Notes: generated from the sequence alone by a model not told the origin. A stretch of DNA of 64,000 nucleotides from Hybos culiciformis (GCA_964007475.1 OZ023273.1:55199834-55263833); one strand, 5' to 3'. Shown: positions 26,745-40,400, numbered from the stretch's first letter. Translations and numbers: made by a program.

Positions 26745-26808
26745 CTGATTTTGTTAATCCAATTAATATAATTAAAAATATCCATTTTGTACATAATAAA
26801 TAATCCAT
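26745..26808 (-). CDS. Cad96Ca: Cad96Ca/Stitcher-like receptor, exon 1: start codon and signal peptide
   Basis: Read on the minus strand, ATG at 26808-26806 opens 21 codons, MDYLLCTKWIFLIILIGLTK followed by S, then one base G and the donor TCAG|GTAAGT. This is a typical signal peptide: a short polar start, a Leu/Ile-rich core and a small residue at the end. The final G joins CA at the start of exon 2 to make Ala, so phase and topology both agree with the cadherin exon 23.8 kb away. I found no other signal-peptide exon that fits better nearer exon 2, though I could not test every possibility. Stops upstream in frame make this ATG the natural start. The transcription start and any 5' UTR introns cannot be placed. 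Confidence 0.75.
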
Positions 26809-29800
26809 GATTATTATGTACACAGAATATATAAATAAAAATACAACTGATTACATTTGTAATTAAATAAATAATATCCTTTTACAGTTTTTAATTAAAA
26901 ATTTAACATAACATGAATAAAAAAAAAAAAAAATTGTACAAAAACTTAAAGGAAAAATAAAAAATTATTAATTAAATATTTTTTATGCAACATAAAAAAA
27001 AAATAACAAGAATATTATATTAATTATCGTCGTCAATTAAATTTAAATTTATATTCTTTTCATGAATGAATTTAAATTTGTATTATTTTTTTTTATCATA
27101 TTATGCACTTTGTATTTTTATATTATATATGTATAATACGCTAAATTTAAACTCATTATTTTTATTATTTATATATTAATAACTTTTTATTTTTTTTAAA
27201 TCATCATTAAACATGTATCCTTTCATTTAACAACAAAAAAAAATCACCGAGACCACGACACATAAATTAAGGATCTGGTTAAAAATTATGATTTTTTACT
27301 TTTCCACACTTTTCCATTTATTTTTTATGTTTAATGAAAATTTATAAAATACATCGAATATATGTTAGTAATCATTATCTCTGAAAATAAACAATATTTA
27401 TATAAATAATATATATAAATATGAATCCGTGAGATTAATTTATTTGTTTTTTTTTTATGATATTGATATATTATATAAATTATATTATAGTCTATTAGAA
27501 TGTATATTCGTGTTCGTATATTTTAATATAATTCTGCATTATAAAAATTTATTCATATAGTTTCATTTTATTATTTGTTTTAAACGAAATTTCAACTTAA
27601 TTTACAATAGTAATAAACTTTTACACCTATGTGACAAAAATATAATTGTATTTATAAATATATATTTGAATTTTTATTAAATAATTTTTATAATAAAAAT
27701 TAATTTATAACAGAACTCATCATTTCTACTATTTTTATTTATAAATATTTATTGAATTTTACAAATAATATTGAATAATGAAATATCATAAAAATTGTAT
27801 CATGTTTTTTTTTAATATTTAAATAAGTTATTGTGGAATGGTTGAATTTTCACACATCTAACTATGTTACACGAACTTAAAAGATTGCTGAACGGGAACA
27901 TAGTTACAATCTCTACATAATAAAAAAAATGTTTAATCACATTTAATTTCAAACAAATTGGGCGGAAATATTTGTAGGAAGATTTAGGAAACAAGGAAAA
28001 ATTAACATTCTAATTCCAGATATTTATTTAGTCCAAGATTTACTTGATAATGTACAATAATCAAATTGAATATATGTTTGTAAATAAAGTATAATGTCGT
28101 AATAAAAACGATTTTGAAAAAAATAACATGTAAAATAAGGTTTTACTTCGAGCATTACACAGTTTTGTGTGCAGTATGTATAATTTTTTCTTTGACTTTA
28201 TGTATTACGTCATCAAATGTGCATCATATATTGGTTGAAAAGGCAGGTGTTCACTTATAAATAGCTGATTAATTAATACTATTTTTGTCAATGTAATCTA
28301 AGGTCTTATCAGTAATTAGTCATTTTGATAGTGGCTTAAAAAATCAAATAGAAAGTAAAAGTCATCATAATTTTTTTTTAAATAAATAAGGGAATTCCGT
28401 CTGATAAGTTCCAGACATTGCTTTTTTTGTTTATCGAAGTAATTTACAAAAAAATATTTATAAAACAATTAATTATACTGTATGAGTATCACCAAGATAT
28501 AACTTACAAATCCCTCCAGGCAGATAGAACTGAATTCTACAACTCAAAATATAATTATAACTAACTTGTTGTTATTATTGTTATGGTCATAAAAAAATAA
28601 GTAATAAAAGGCTTGCTTGCAAACGCGAATTTTTTTTAATAATGTTTTACATTTCCTTTTCAAGCACATAAATATAACATAATTTTAAGCATATTTTTTG
28701 GTCAAATTGCCATTAAATAATGTAAAAAATAGTAAGCCGCACAGCATCATTAAAAATTCCAATTTTATATTTTATTTATTGGACCAATGTAATGCAAAAA
28801 TTCTATCATCATGTACTTACTGTATATATAATACACAATATGTATATAATTTAATTTTTTATATTTAAAAATGATTTAACCGTGAAATTGGGGAAAAGTA
28901 AATTATTTTATTTTTGTTTCCGGCTTTTAATGTTTTTCGCGCGAATAATAAAATCAACTTATATTTTGTATGTTAAACAGCTTCAAAAATATATTATTTC
29001 TTTTTTCTTTTACAATAGTGATTATGGTCATTTTTAGGAATAATTTTCATTTAACAACTGTGCATATATTTATTTAGAATTATGGTTTTATTTTTTATTT
29101 TGAGGCTATATTAAAATTTTAATTTTTTGGCTTTTGATTTTAAACATTTAGTTTGAATTAAAAAAAAAAAAAAATCTGTAACGTATTTTGGCATAGAAAA
29201 TTATATGTAAATATGCATATAAATTACAAAGGTATAAATTTATGTTCGAAAAAAAAATAACATGAAATAAATGATAAAATTATGTTAGGAAACTACAAAA
29301 AGATTCTTCGAACAACAAAAAATTGAGCATTTCAAAAAATGTTCTTTTCAAACTATATAGTAATTAATATGGCTAAAGTTAAAAAAATACATAGACTAAA
29401 TTTTCAGTTTCAATTCATTAATTTATTTAAAGAAAATATATATTTAAAAATTCATAAAAATATTTATGAAATTAAAGATACACACAGTTTATCATTTTCT
29501 CAGATTTTCTCATATTTTCAATTCCAAACATTCTTGTTGTCTTCTTGTGGTTGTCATTTTTATTTTTAGAAACTATAAATATAAATTCAAAAAATTTATA
29601 AATTTTTTGCCCTCTTGCTTCAATAAATAAAATATTAAAAATATTTTTTTTTAACAAAAGTTATTTTTAATAAACAAGTGTTCTGTTTTAAAAAAAAAAC
29701 ACAATATTTGTGTGCTCGTACGTCGTACCATGTAATTCGAAACAATTTCAAAATTCTATGGAAAATCTTTTAGCGCCCAAATGAAAAAATGATTTAGGGG

Positions 29801-32800
29801 ATTAGGGTATCTAAATTCTTTTCCATTGATTTTTATTATATTGAATTTTTACAAACATTAAATATGAATAAAATAAACATTATTTTTGTCTAATTAGTAT
29901 TTAATTATTCTGTATATATATCTTTTTATAATTGTTTATATAACCAATATTATATACTATATTATAAAATTTTGTATTTTATTAAGCTGGTGAAATGGAA
30001 AAATTTTAATACCTAAAAAAAGACCAATTAAAGAAAAGCACGGTGAATTATTTCTCTAAACATAAAAACAAAAAATGATAATTAACAAAAATCATTAATT
30101 CGGATTAACAATTTTTTTACGCTCCATTTAAATTTTTATCGATTTTCGTTTATTTAAATTTTTTTTTTAATGGATTAAATTTCCTAATTAGAAAATATTT
30201 AAATATATATAAATTATGTATGTATGTCTTTGTCAATTTTCTCAAAACGGATTAATAATGTTTACTATTTTAAAATGCTTATAATTTTATGACAAAATAC
30301 TTTCGGGCACGTTTCATGCTACTGAAAAAATAAAACTCGTGGAAAATTTTATAACTTCTTTATAACTGGCTCTTATAGCTAGTTTTCCAACCAATTTTTT
30401 TTCAGTGTAATTAGAAAGAGATGTGTAGAAATTATAACTGGCAGTAATCTGTTTTTCAGTCTTCAGAAGCCCATCAATTTTAAATTCAGCAATTAATGTA
30501 GTAATTAGTAAATAACTACGTATATATGCAAGTTGAAATACTTGTAGAAATCTTGCGGGGCGAGTACCAATTTTTAGCTGCAAACGAGATTTTTAGTAAT
30601 TGAGAAGAAAATATGGCCATCATGACATGTAGTAAATATAAAATTGGACGGACTGTGATAATGTTTGTAATTTTTCTTCTTTAATGTCATTGTCAAATAA
30701 ATAAAATGTCAAATACGTCATTGGTAAATTAATAAGTAAATTTTATTGACATACAAGAACACAATTATTTATTGTTTCGAATCCCTTAATAAACTTTCAT
30801 TATAAGAAGTTTTCATTAATAACTAAATTATATGGTTAAACTCTTCTCTGTGTGAAAATTATATTCAGGTTTGACAAGAAACACAAATTATTAACAACCA
30901 AAATAATATTAAAAGTAAACAAATTACAATGTAAATAAATTTATATATTTATTGAATTTTAATTAAAAGACCTCTACAACATTTTCGTTATCATCTTTCT
31001 ATAATGGTCAATGACCGACCAAACCAAGTAAATCAACTGTTACATATATATTTTTGCAGTATTAGTTATTATTATTATTTGTATATTTATTTTTTCTCAA
31101 ACAAGTAAAAAAAAAAAATTATCACGATGTACTTTCATTTGATTGCCATAAAGTTGCATGTTTTGACGATTTCTCTTTTGCGTACAAATAAAAAAACAAA
31201 TTTACCTACATATAAAAATAAATTAAATTTATATTGAAATCACACATCAAAAGAAAATATAGTTAGTATTTTATAAAAAAAAAAAAAATTCAACACAACA
31301 TATCTTTATTTGAACGATTTAATAATAATTTAATTGATTTAAGTATGAAATTTAATTAAAAAAAAAAGTTTTCAGTTCTTCCAATACATAAGAAAAAAAA
31401 TATGTTTTCATTGTGTATATTTTGGTGTTTCATAAAATTAAACTACAAATAAATTGATTTATTTATTAAATTAGAATTAAAATTCATCTTCAAATTTTAA
31501 ATTGACTTGTTCAGAATTGACGTTAAACAAAAAAAAAAAAGAAACCTCTTTCTTGGGTGCGAACTGAATTTTGGTGCAAGAGTTGTGTTTATTGTATGAT
31601 GTCAAATTAGAATCATTCTTTCTGTAAATTTAAAACAAAGCAAAACAATAATTATAATAATCCCAATGATACTTCAATACATGTTATAATTTGACATTTT
31701 AAATAATAATAATAAACTCAGATTATTATAAATATAATAACGCAATATAAAGTAAGCCGTATTATTTCTTTTTATAACATTCATTAATTTTTTTTCTTGT
31801 TTTTTTTTTTTTTTTTTAACACTAACACTACAATAGATTTCATTAATGGTAGATATAAATAATTTCATATTTTTGCATAATATTATTATTTTTTTTTTTT
31901 TCCTGAAATTAAAATAAATTTCATTTTATTTTAATTTATAATTTATATCAACCACATATTATTAAATATTTTAAAATTAATTATTATACTTTTAATTAAT
32001 TTTGTTATTAACTATATATAATCTGAAATTAACAATTTCAACGAAACACGGAACTAAAACACATTAACAAAAATGAATTTCTTTAATTTCGATAAAATTT
32101 CCGTCTGTTTTTTTTTTTTTTTCTATCTAAGTTATTTTACCACCGATCTTATGCTATGCAAAATTATAACTGCGATTTATTGAAGAAAATTGAGTTGAAT
32201 TTTTTTTTATTAAGTTAAGAAACCAAAATAGTTAAACTTACTCACACAAAAAACAAAAATCTCAACCTCAAAGAGACAAAAATAAATAAAATAAGAAAAT
32301 AAATAATAAAAAAAAAAAAAAAAAAAAACAAAAGACTTGAATGAAAATTTTATAAGAAACCTGTTTTTTGTTTACACTACTCAAATATAAGATATTTTTT
32401 TTGTTCATTGAATAAAGAGAGCTTAACAAACAATTTTGTTTATTTATTATAAGAAAAGCTTAGTGTCTGACAACTGTCTATATTGAGGAAAACTATATAT
32501 AAAAAAAATATATATTGTCGTTTATTGCTCTTTTTTAATATATGATTAAAAAGAAAAATTTGATGATGTACACAAGATTTAACGTTCAATTAAGTTTTTT
32601 TAATTTAATTTTAGAAAAAAAAATAATATATATTTTTTTTTTAGTATTATTTATATAAAATTAATTAAGAGTGATTCAAAAATATTATTTTTCTTTATTT
32701 AACTTGTTAAATTTTTTTTTATTTTTGATTTTACGTGATACCGCGAAGCTGTAAAAACAATTTTCTTTAAGATAACAAAAATCCCACATATGTATTTAAA

Positions 32801-34342
32801 AAAAAAAAAAAAAACTTAGAATTTCTAAGCCCACACAAATCTCAATTTTTAAAATTTTCATTAAAGACAACTTGAAAATATAATTTGTAACAAATGATGC
32901 TTTGAGACCGTGCACGCACACCGTCAATTTCCATTTTTAGCTCAACAATCAAAAAAGTTACAAAATAAGAAGATAAAAAATTTTACAATATATAAAACAT
33001 AAATAAATATAATTCGCAAAAAATCTTAAATGTAAATGTAAAATTCAAGGATAAATAATTGAAAAAAGAAGGTGTAACAAGTTATTTTTATATTATTTTT
33101 CGGTAAAAAAATTTTATTAAATTGATTTCTGATTATCTATCTATCCCTTTAAGCTAAAAAAAAACAAAAAAACTGAATGATTAATTTGATGAATTTGATT
33201 ATATCTTTTTTTGTCAGCAGTTTACACCATAAGGATTTATAAGAGAAACAAAAAACTTTTTATCCCATTTTGTAAGCAAAGAAGTGTATCGAAAAGGAAA
33301 TCAAAAATAAGATTCCAAACCTAATGAAAAAGATTATATAAAAAAAAAAATCACAATAAAAATTTACATTGAAAACAATTTTCTTTATTGATAAAAAACT
33401 TTGTTAACTATATAACTTTTTCTTTTAATTAACTTATTTCAAAGCAAAAGAAATTTTATAAAAAAAATCACCGTAGTGAGATAAATAAATTAAAAAATTT
33501 ATAGTCAAACTATCGAAAGCATAAAATTAGCCGTACAAGACCTTTAGTCACATAATAAAGGCATAAATAAATTAATGTTATTTTAAAATTTTTGAATTTT
33601 CAAAATTAAATTATGCAAATTTTAGTTTATGGTGAAAAAAAGTAATCATATCACTACATTTTATGTATATCATCCAGGAAAACATGAAAAATTACTACTC
33701 CACTACAACTAGATTTTTGCAATTAATCTACTAATTATTAAATATGCAATTCATATAAAATTATCAAACCGTTATTTATTTGCATAATAATGATAAATTA
33801 AAAATTAAAAAAAAAAATGGTAGTTCCCTCTGAGTCATTTATACATTTTTTTTTTATCTTTCATTGTCAAACATAACGCAATTTAATTCAAAAAAAAGAT
33901 ATAAAAATATTTTTTGTAATCAAAAATGAGAAGGGGTTTTTAAATTTGCAATTTATTTTTAAAATAAATAAAATTATTATGTCATAAATTTTTTTTTCAG
34001 GTTTTTATTTACTTTCATATCATTAAAGTGGTTTTTTTTTTTTGTAAATAAATAAATTAGAAAATTTGTTACATTTGGGAGCAAGATATTGCTTTTCTCT
34101 TTTAAATCATTGTGAAATCAAATCAATTTTTTCGAGGGAAACCATCAATATTTTTTAACATAGTTTTTTTGCTGTCTTGAAGTTTTTTATATTTATTAAT
34201 TTTTTTTAAATTGTTCTAAATGTAAATAAAATTGAATCTTTATCTCTATCATTTACAGAAATATAGGCGATGAATATTATAAACGTCAGGACAGTGAATT
34301 TGAATTAGTGAAGACTTCAAAATATTTACTATTACTATAACT
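26809..34342. other. Presumed 5' UTR and upstream region of the receptor gene
   Basis: No gene is supported in this stretch. The first kilobase left of the ATG on the minus strand (26809 upward) should contain the 5' UTR or its splice acceptor, but I cannot place a TATA box, initiator or UTR exon among so many TA-rich sequences. A tracts and T tracts of 12-20 bases are frequent (for example near 31798 and 32308). Confidence 0.4.
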
Positions 34343-34400
34343 CTTTCAATAACAAATATTATAAATATAATATTATATGTATAATATTTGTTATTGAAAG
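34343..34400. repeat. Perfect hairpin, 21-bp arms, 16-nt loop
   Basis: CTTTCAATAACAAATATTAT plus A is followed after 16 bases by its exact complement. The loop is itself AT-only. No target-site duplication is evident. Confidence 0.85.
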
Positions 34401-36000
34401 AATTATATTAAGTTAATTGTTAAACGGATATCTTGACAATTTTATTAAAATTTATTCTTTGTAACTTCGATATTACTAACATTTACTATAATAATAATAA
34501 TATTCTCTATAAAATTCTTTAATATATGTATTATCTAATGAAATTTCAAAGTAAATTATATTAATTATTTCAATCCACAACACTTGAATTTTTAAGCATT
34601 TATAAAAATAAAAGTTTAATTATCATGTTAAGGAAATCAACATTAAAAAATATATCTATATACATATATGTATATATAGTATCTTTGTTTACATTATGTT
34701 ATTGCAATTAGTTTTTCAATCATAGTAATTACTACTGCATACTATATTTCTTCAAAGAATAATTGTGAAATCTCTAACTTTGAAATTTTTTTTTAGATAT
34801 ATATAATGGATATTGTATATATAATGTTTATTATTGCCATTATTCTTTTTCATTTGCATAATATTAAATTAAAAGTATATACATTTCAAGTCAAAAACAT
34901 CTTTTTTCCCGGATTTTCCATCATAATAATGATGGTTAAATATATTCAAAATTATGACTAAACATTAAAATAATTACTTTTACAAAAAGGATTGATTAAT
35001 GCAGTTTTATATAAATTTACTAACATTTTCTGTAGTTAATATAGTTTTCTTTGGCAATAGATTATTAACAAACATATATCAAACTATATTTTATTATTGA
35101 TATCAGCAATAATCAACTATGGAAATTTTTAGAACCACTTAATATTAAAATCTCGCTTAACCATGAACTATAGAATGATGAGAAACTGTTAAACACCGTC
35201 AATTCTAAGTTACATACATTAACGAATCATTTTTATAGATTCACGAAAGAAAAAATTTGAAATTAATTAATAACATACGTTAATAAATATTTTATTTTAA
35301 CATTATTATGTACATAGACCTATAGCAAAATAAAAAAAATTAAAAAGAAATACTGTTTCCAAAACATAAATTTTCTTTAATTATAAAGATACATTTTAAA
35401 TCAATAATGGTCAGTTAAACATAATTAATTTATTGCTTAATCTTGTCGCATATACTGAATCGTCTCATATATATTTTTTTAAAACAAAACAAAATCAAAA
35501 AATTGATAAAACCCAATATTGTCTTCCCAATGCAATCATAGAAATTGACAAAGATTTTGGATAAAAAATTGTATTTTATATACAATTGCATATATACATA
35601 ATATACTACTACTAAACACATTTCTAAATTGATATAAATTATAATATGTTGTGTCTCTGAGAATATATAACTCCATGGTGTACACGCATTATACAATATA
35701 TATTCATATAAATATGTTTCTAATTCTATATATATATAAAGAAAGAATTGTGTTGTATATTATTATAAAAGTCCAATTGATATAAACGGCACGTGAAAAA
35801 AAATAAAGAGCTTATCAAACTGTATGACTTTGATTAAAATATACATAATATGTGTATTGTGTACACATGTAATTTATAGATTTTTATTTTAACATGAATT
35901 GGAAAATCAATTTTTTTCTTTAGTTAAATATATTTTTCTTTTGACAATAAAAAAATTTGAATGAATTCAATATTTACAACAAGGTAAATAATTACGCATA

Positions 36001-36378
36001 GGTAATGTTGCCAACTATCTGCCTCCAAAAGGCAGTATACATTTCAAAATTGAAGAGCAAAAAAAAATTAAACATTTAAATATTTAAGTCGAAAGTGTCA
36101 TAGCTTAAAAATTCTTAATTCTTCGCATAGTTTTCAGGCTTAGTTAGTTGGGAATTACTAAAAAGAAATCATTGAGAATCTCGAGTGATGATGCAATAAT
36201 GTCGATGTGAGTGCGATTATTATGCGATTATTATACGTTCCTTTCAGTTCACATTTCGTTCACTTATGTTTCCTGTCTGAAGTCGGCCAAAAAGCTGTAT
36301 AGTAAGCAGTATAAATTTGTTGGAATCTGAAACGCAGAATACTGTCCTTCCAAAAGCAATACAGTTGGCAACATTACA
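36001..36378. mobile_element. Short TIR element (MITE) with GTAATGTTGCCAACT ends
   Basis: GTAATGTTGCCAACT at 36002-36016 and its exact complement at 36363-36377 define a 0.38-kb element, flanked by TA (35999-36000 and 36379-36380). Weaker inverted similarity continues inward (CCAAAAGG and CAGTAT blocks). No coding capacity is seen. The superfamily is undetermined. Confidence 0.7.
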
Positions 36379-36461
36379 TATAGATATATATATGTAAAAA
36401 AATTGTTTGTCTTATTATTGGAAGAATTGAAATAGTCATTTTACAAGGTATATAATTTGAA

Positions 36462-36661
36462 NNNNNNNNNNNNNNNNNNNNNNNNNNNNNNNNNNNNNNN
36501 NNNNNNNNNNNNNNNNNNNNNNNNNNNNNNNNNNNNNNNNNNNNNNNNNNNNNNNNNNNNNNNNNNNNNNNNNNNNNNNNNNNNNNNNNNNNNNNNNNNN
36601 NNNNNNNNNNNNNNNNNNNNNNNNNNNNNNNNNNNNNNNNNNNNNNNNNNNNNNNNNNNNN
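36462..36661. other. Assembly gap of exactly 200 N
   Basis: This is a run of 200 N, a placeholder size rather than a measured distance. It truncates the copia LTR to its right. Confidence 0.99.
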
Positions 36662-37034
36662 GTTAAAATAATAAAACAAAAACATGAAATGAAATGTGAT
36701 CACTTTTCTTACTTATTTTTCTTCCGGAAAATTCGTACTTTTTTTAGCGTTTATTATCTTATTAACTACAACAGGATTAACAAATGCTTGGTCAAACACA
36801 TATTATATACATATAACTGTCTTGTCATGGTAAGTGGTAAAACATGTTTGAAAATTAGTTGGGACTATTGGAAATTACAGATCAATAAAAGATGTTTTAT
36901 GTTCGAATTATTAGATATGAATGAATAATTTATTTTATTTTAAAAATCATTATATGTATATAAACATAAAATCTAAGGTTTCTTATAAAATCATGAATAT
37001 GTATAATATAAAGTATTATCATTGATTTCCAACA
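36662..37034 (-). mobile_element. Partial 3' LTR of a Ty1/copia-like element
   Basis: Immediately after the pol stop codon, on the minus strand, come the purine tract GAGGGAGGA (37043-37035) and then TGTTGGAAATCAATG, the usual copia-type LTR start. An AATAAA-like signal lies inside. The LTR end is hidden by, or close to, the N gap, so neither the CA terminus nor a target duplication can be checked. Confidence 0.65.
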
Positions 37035-37041
37035 TCCTCCC

Positions 37042-37651
37042 TCAATGAGAATAATTAATATTGATACCTAACATATTAGTAAACTTTTTATGTTTAGCCC
37101 TTGTAAGAGTTTTTGTTAAAATTTCGGCCATCATCTCAGTTGTTTGAATGTAGTTTAATTCAATGATGTTATTTTTAAAAACTTCTCTGACATAATGATA
37201 TCTTATGTCGATGTGCTTGCTTCTAGCTTGATAAGCTGGATTCTTAACCAATTGTTGCGCACTTAAGTTGTCATTGCTCAAAACTATAGATTTTCCAATT
37301 ACATCTTCAAATTTCAATTCTTTTATAAAATTGTATAAATAAACGGCTTCTTTACTAGCCTGTGACATACTCATATATTCAGCTTCCGTACTACTTAACG
37401 CCACGTTAGACTCCCATGTAAAAGCACTACCAGCTAAACAAAATGTCCTGTAAAAGATTTTCTGTCAAATTCATTTGCAGCCCAATCTGCATCTACGTAA
37501 CCTCTCAACTTTATACCATTCTTCTCGTAAGATAATTCAGCATCCTTTGTATAAGATAAATATCTCAATGTTTTGTAGCGCTTAAATGATAATCATGTGG
37601 ATTACAATTAAATTGAGATAATTTACTTACTGAGTGCATTAAATCTGGTCT
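37042..37651 (-). pseudogene. Ty1/copia pol 3' end (RT tail and RNase H), copy 1
   Basis: The minus strand encodes, in order, TRPDLMHSVSKLSQF (end of reverse transcriptase), YVDADWAANEFDRKS (RNase H Asp), then ALSSTEAEYMSMS (RNase H Glu), SNDNLSAQQL, SKHIDIRYHYVRE and a C-terminus ending in NYSH at 37042. A frame change and lost codons lie between DRKSFTG and LAGSAFTW, and the normal linker before ALSSTEAEY is shortened, so the product cannot be functional. The stop codon overlaps the purine tract, as is typical for copia elements. The 80 bp at 37652-37731 upstream still encode part of an IGSLMFLATS reverse transcriptase motif, with one stop. Confidence 0.88.
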
Positions 37652-37731
37652 TGTTGATGTAGCTAAAAACATTAATGAACCAATTATAGATTAATATTGA
37701 ACTGGATCAATTTTGTTACATTTTTCATTGC

Positions 37732-38236
37732 AATGTAGTTTAATTCAATGATGTTATTTTTAAAAACTTCTCTGACATAATGATATCTTATGTCGATGTG
37801 CTTGCTTCTAGCTTGATAAGCTGGATTCTTAACCAATTGTTGCGCACTTAAGTTGTCATTGCTCAAAACTATAGATTTTCCAATTACATCTTCAAATTTC
37901 AATTCTTTTATAAAATTGTATAAATAAACGGCTTCTTTACTAGCCTGTGACATACTCATATATTCAGCTTCCGTACTACTTAACGCCACGTTAGACTCCC
38001 ATGTAAAAGCACTACCAGCTAAACAAAATGTCCTGTAAAAGATTTTCTGTCAAATTCATTTGCAGCCCAATCTGCATCTACGTAACCTCTCAACTTTATA
38101 CCATTCTTCTCGTAAGATAATTCAGCATCCTTTGTATAAGATAAATATCTCAATGTTTTGTAGCGCTTAAATGATAATCATGTGGATTACAATTAAATTG
38201 AGATAATTTACTTACTGAGTGCATTAAATCTGGTCT
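37732..38236 (-). pseudogene. Ty1/copia pol fragment, copy 2 (tandem duplicate)
   Basis: These 505 bp appear identical to 37147-37651 wherever I compared them, at a fixed offset of 585 bp. They encode the same RT-tail and RNase H segment, including the same frameshift, and end abruptly after NNIIELNY. Sequence above 38236 is unrelated AT-rich DNA. The unit is therefore 585 bp, present about 1.9 times. Confidence 0.88.
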
Positions 38237-38559
38237 ATTTCTTTTATAATTTTTTTTTTACAAAAAAAAAAAAATGGAAACTTTAAAATAAAAATATTCA
38301 TTTCTTTTTTGCTATATCCTTAAAGGATTTTTTTTTTGAAAGAAAAAATAAACAGAAATAATATTTCGTTAGTTTTATTTATTATCCAATTTTTTTTTGA
38401 TTATTTGAAATTCTGTTTGTTCTTCTTACGATATCTATATATTATAAAATCGTTAAGATAAAATGATTCTGAAAACTTCAAAGACCCGTAAAAAGTCAAC
38501 TTGTTTATAATTAGCTTACACAAAATAAACATACAGAATTTTTATGATGATAATTCTAA

Positions 38560-39089
38560 GGGTGTGTTTATGTTGGCGATAAAAGCTGTGATAAAATGCT
38601 AAGTTTATTTTCTCTGCTAGTATCGTTGATAAATATAACTATAATAAGAACGTTAATCGGATTGTAATATTCGTGAAAAATAAAAAAATATTTAGTATTT
38701 TCTTAATCTTTTATTGTGTAAAAATCAATTATTTTGTGATATACTGCCGCAAGATCTTAAAAGATAGTGGAATTTTCGGAAATTGAATCTTTCCATATCG
38801 ACATGTACAATATTTGCGATCTCTATTTTCAAATAGATTAAAATTTGTATCACTTGAAAATAAAATAATGCTTTCATACTCCGAATTAATGATTTTTGTC
38901 TTAACTTTTTTATTACAAAGAATTAATGAATTAATTTTAATATTTATAAGAATATGTTTGTAAACTCACACGATTTTATCATATCTCCATTATAAACATA
39001 ATAGAGAATTAAGCGCTATTCAACTCTTTTATTTACGCGCTCTTATCACAGCTTTAATCGTTTACCGCAGCTCCGACATAAACACACCC
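38560..39089. mobile_element. PIF/Harbinger-like MITE with TAA target duplication
   Basis: This 530-bp element has ends GGGTGTGTTTATGTTGG and, on the complement, GGGTGTGTTTATGTCGG, flanked by TAA at 38557-38559 and 39090-39092. A second matching block, AAAGCTGTGATAA, lies about 20-35 bases in from each end. GGG...TGTTT ends with a 3-bp TWA duplication are typical of PIF/Harbinger and Tourist-like MITEs. No transposase frame is present. Confidence 0.85.
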
Positions 39090-39092
39090 TAA

Positions 39093-40400
39093 TAAGAAGA
39101 AAAAAATTATTTCGTATAATTTACGTACAACAAGCAGAAGTAAAGTACTACATTTTTTTTATGCTAAGTATATGAAAAATATTCTCTTCATTTTCTCTTT
39201 TTTCACTAAATAAAAAAATATGAGAATTTTATTTAGATTTTTTTATTATACGAAAAAATTACTGTTAGAAAATTTTATTTGGTTGGTTTTTTATAGATAG
39301 AAAATTAAAAATTAGTGCATTATACGTCTTTTTATAAATATAACTCAACTCGCTTAATAAAAATTTTTCAGTGCCATTTTAATTGAAATTCTCAAAAAAA
39401 AAATAAAATAAAAAAATAAATAAAAAATTAAAAAAAGTAAAATAAAATTTAAGAAATATAAACTTAAAAAATTATTATAGTTAGGAACAGAAACTCTCAA
39501 AATTGTCTACATATTATGCATTTCATGAGTATAATAATAATAAACAAATAAATAATAATTAATCTTCTTCTTTTTTTTTTTCGTTTTGTTTTTTGTTTAT
39601 AGAAAGATTTTTAAACATTAAGGTATGTATAAAAACAGATATATCTCTTATGAGTACAAACAAAAAACAAAAAAAAAAATAAAATCTCATATTAATTTCA
39701 ATATTAACGTCAATTTCATATATATTCATAGTTGAATTTTATCTCTAGTTTAACATACAAAAGCTTATCATCTTTATATAGTGGCATCAATCATTTAAAA
39801 AAAATTTAATTTTTGAAATTGTTGTCTAATGAATTAAAATAGTTTGAAAGTAAAAAAAAAATATCTGCTTTAAAAATTTCAAAAAATTGAAAAAATTGAG
39901 TTTACAACTTAATGGCAACTAAACATAGTTATTACTAAAAAAAAAAAGTTGAATAAGTTTCACTTACAAGCCGAAAAGTAAAAAGTTAAATAAAGTTGTG
40001 TAATTTTTTGTAGAAATATTTGTTCGACGACAGGAATTAATAATTCACCAATAATTTCATTGATGACGGGACGAAATTTAATTTTCTATATGTCTTTTTA
40101 AAATATGATGATTCCTTATATCAGCTTTAGAAAGGTTGAGTGTAGATACCACCGCACTACATTATTCCTCAACTGAAGCGAAATACTAAGCAGTAAAAAA
40201 ATTTGTATATAGTACTTAGCACATTTTTAAAACGAACTAAAAAGTATAAAATAATTTCTTCTCACCCTATACAGATTCCAATAGTCCCATACAGATTGTA
40301 ACATTTAAAATAAAATTTTAGGTTTATTTCAGTTCCTCTTCAACTGATCATAAATGAAATAGAAAATTATATTAATGATATATCAATCTGTTTGATTATG
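39093..40400. other. AT-rich stretch without recognised features
   Basis: A/T homopolymers and AATAA-type simple sequence are frequent. No coding frame or repeat family can be supported. Confidence 0.5.

Noticed and set aside
30314..30583. 89-codon minus-strand frame
   Set aside because: It starts at a non-ATG codon, shows no recognised domain and no conserved-looking context; left out as likely chance.
36374..36703. Open frames crossing the N gap
   Set aside because: They consist largely of unknown bases and have no meaning.
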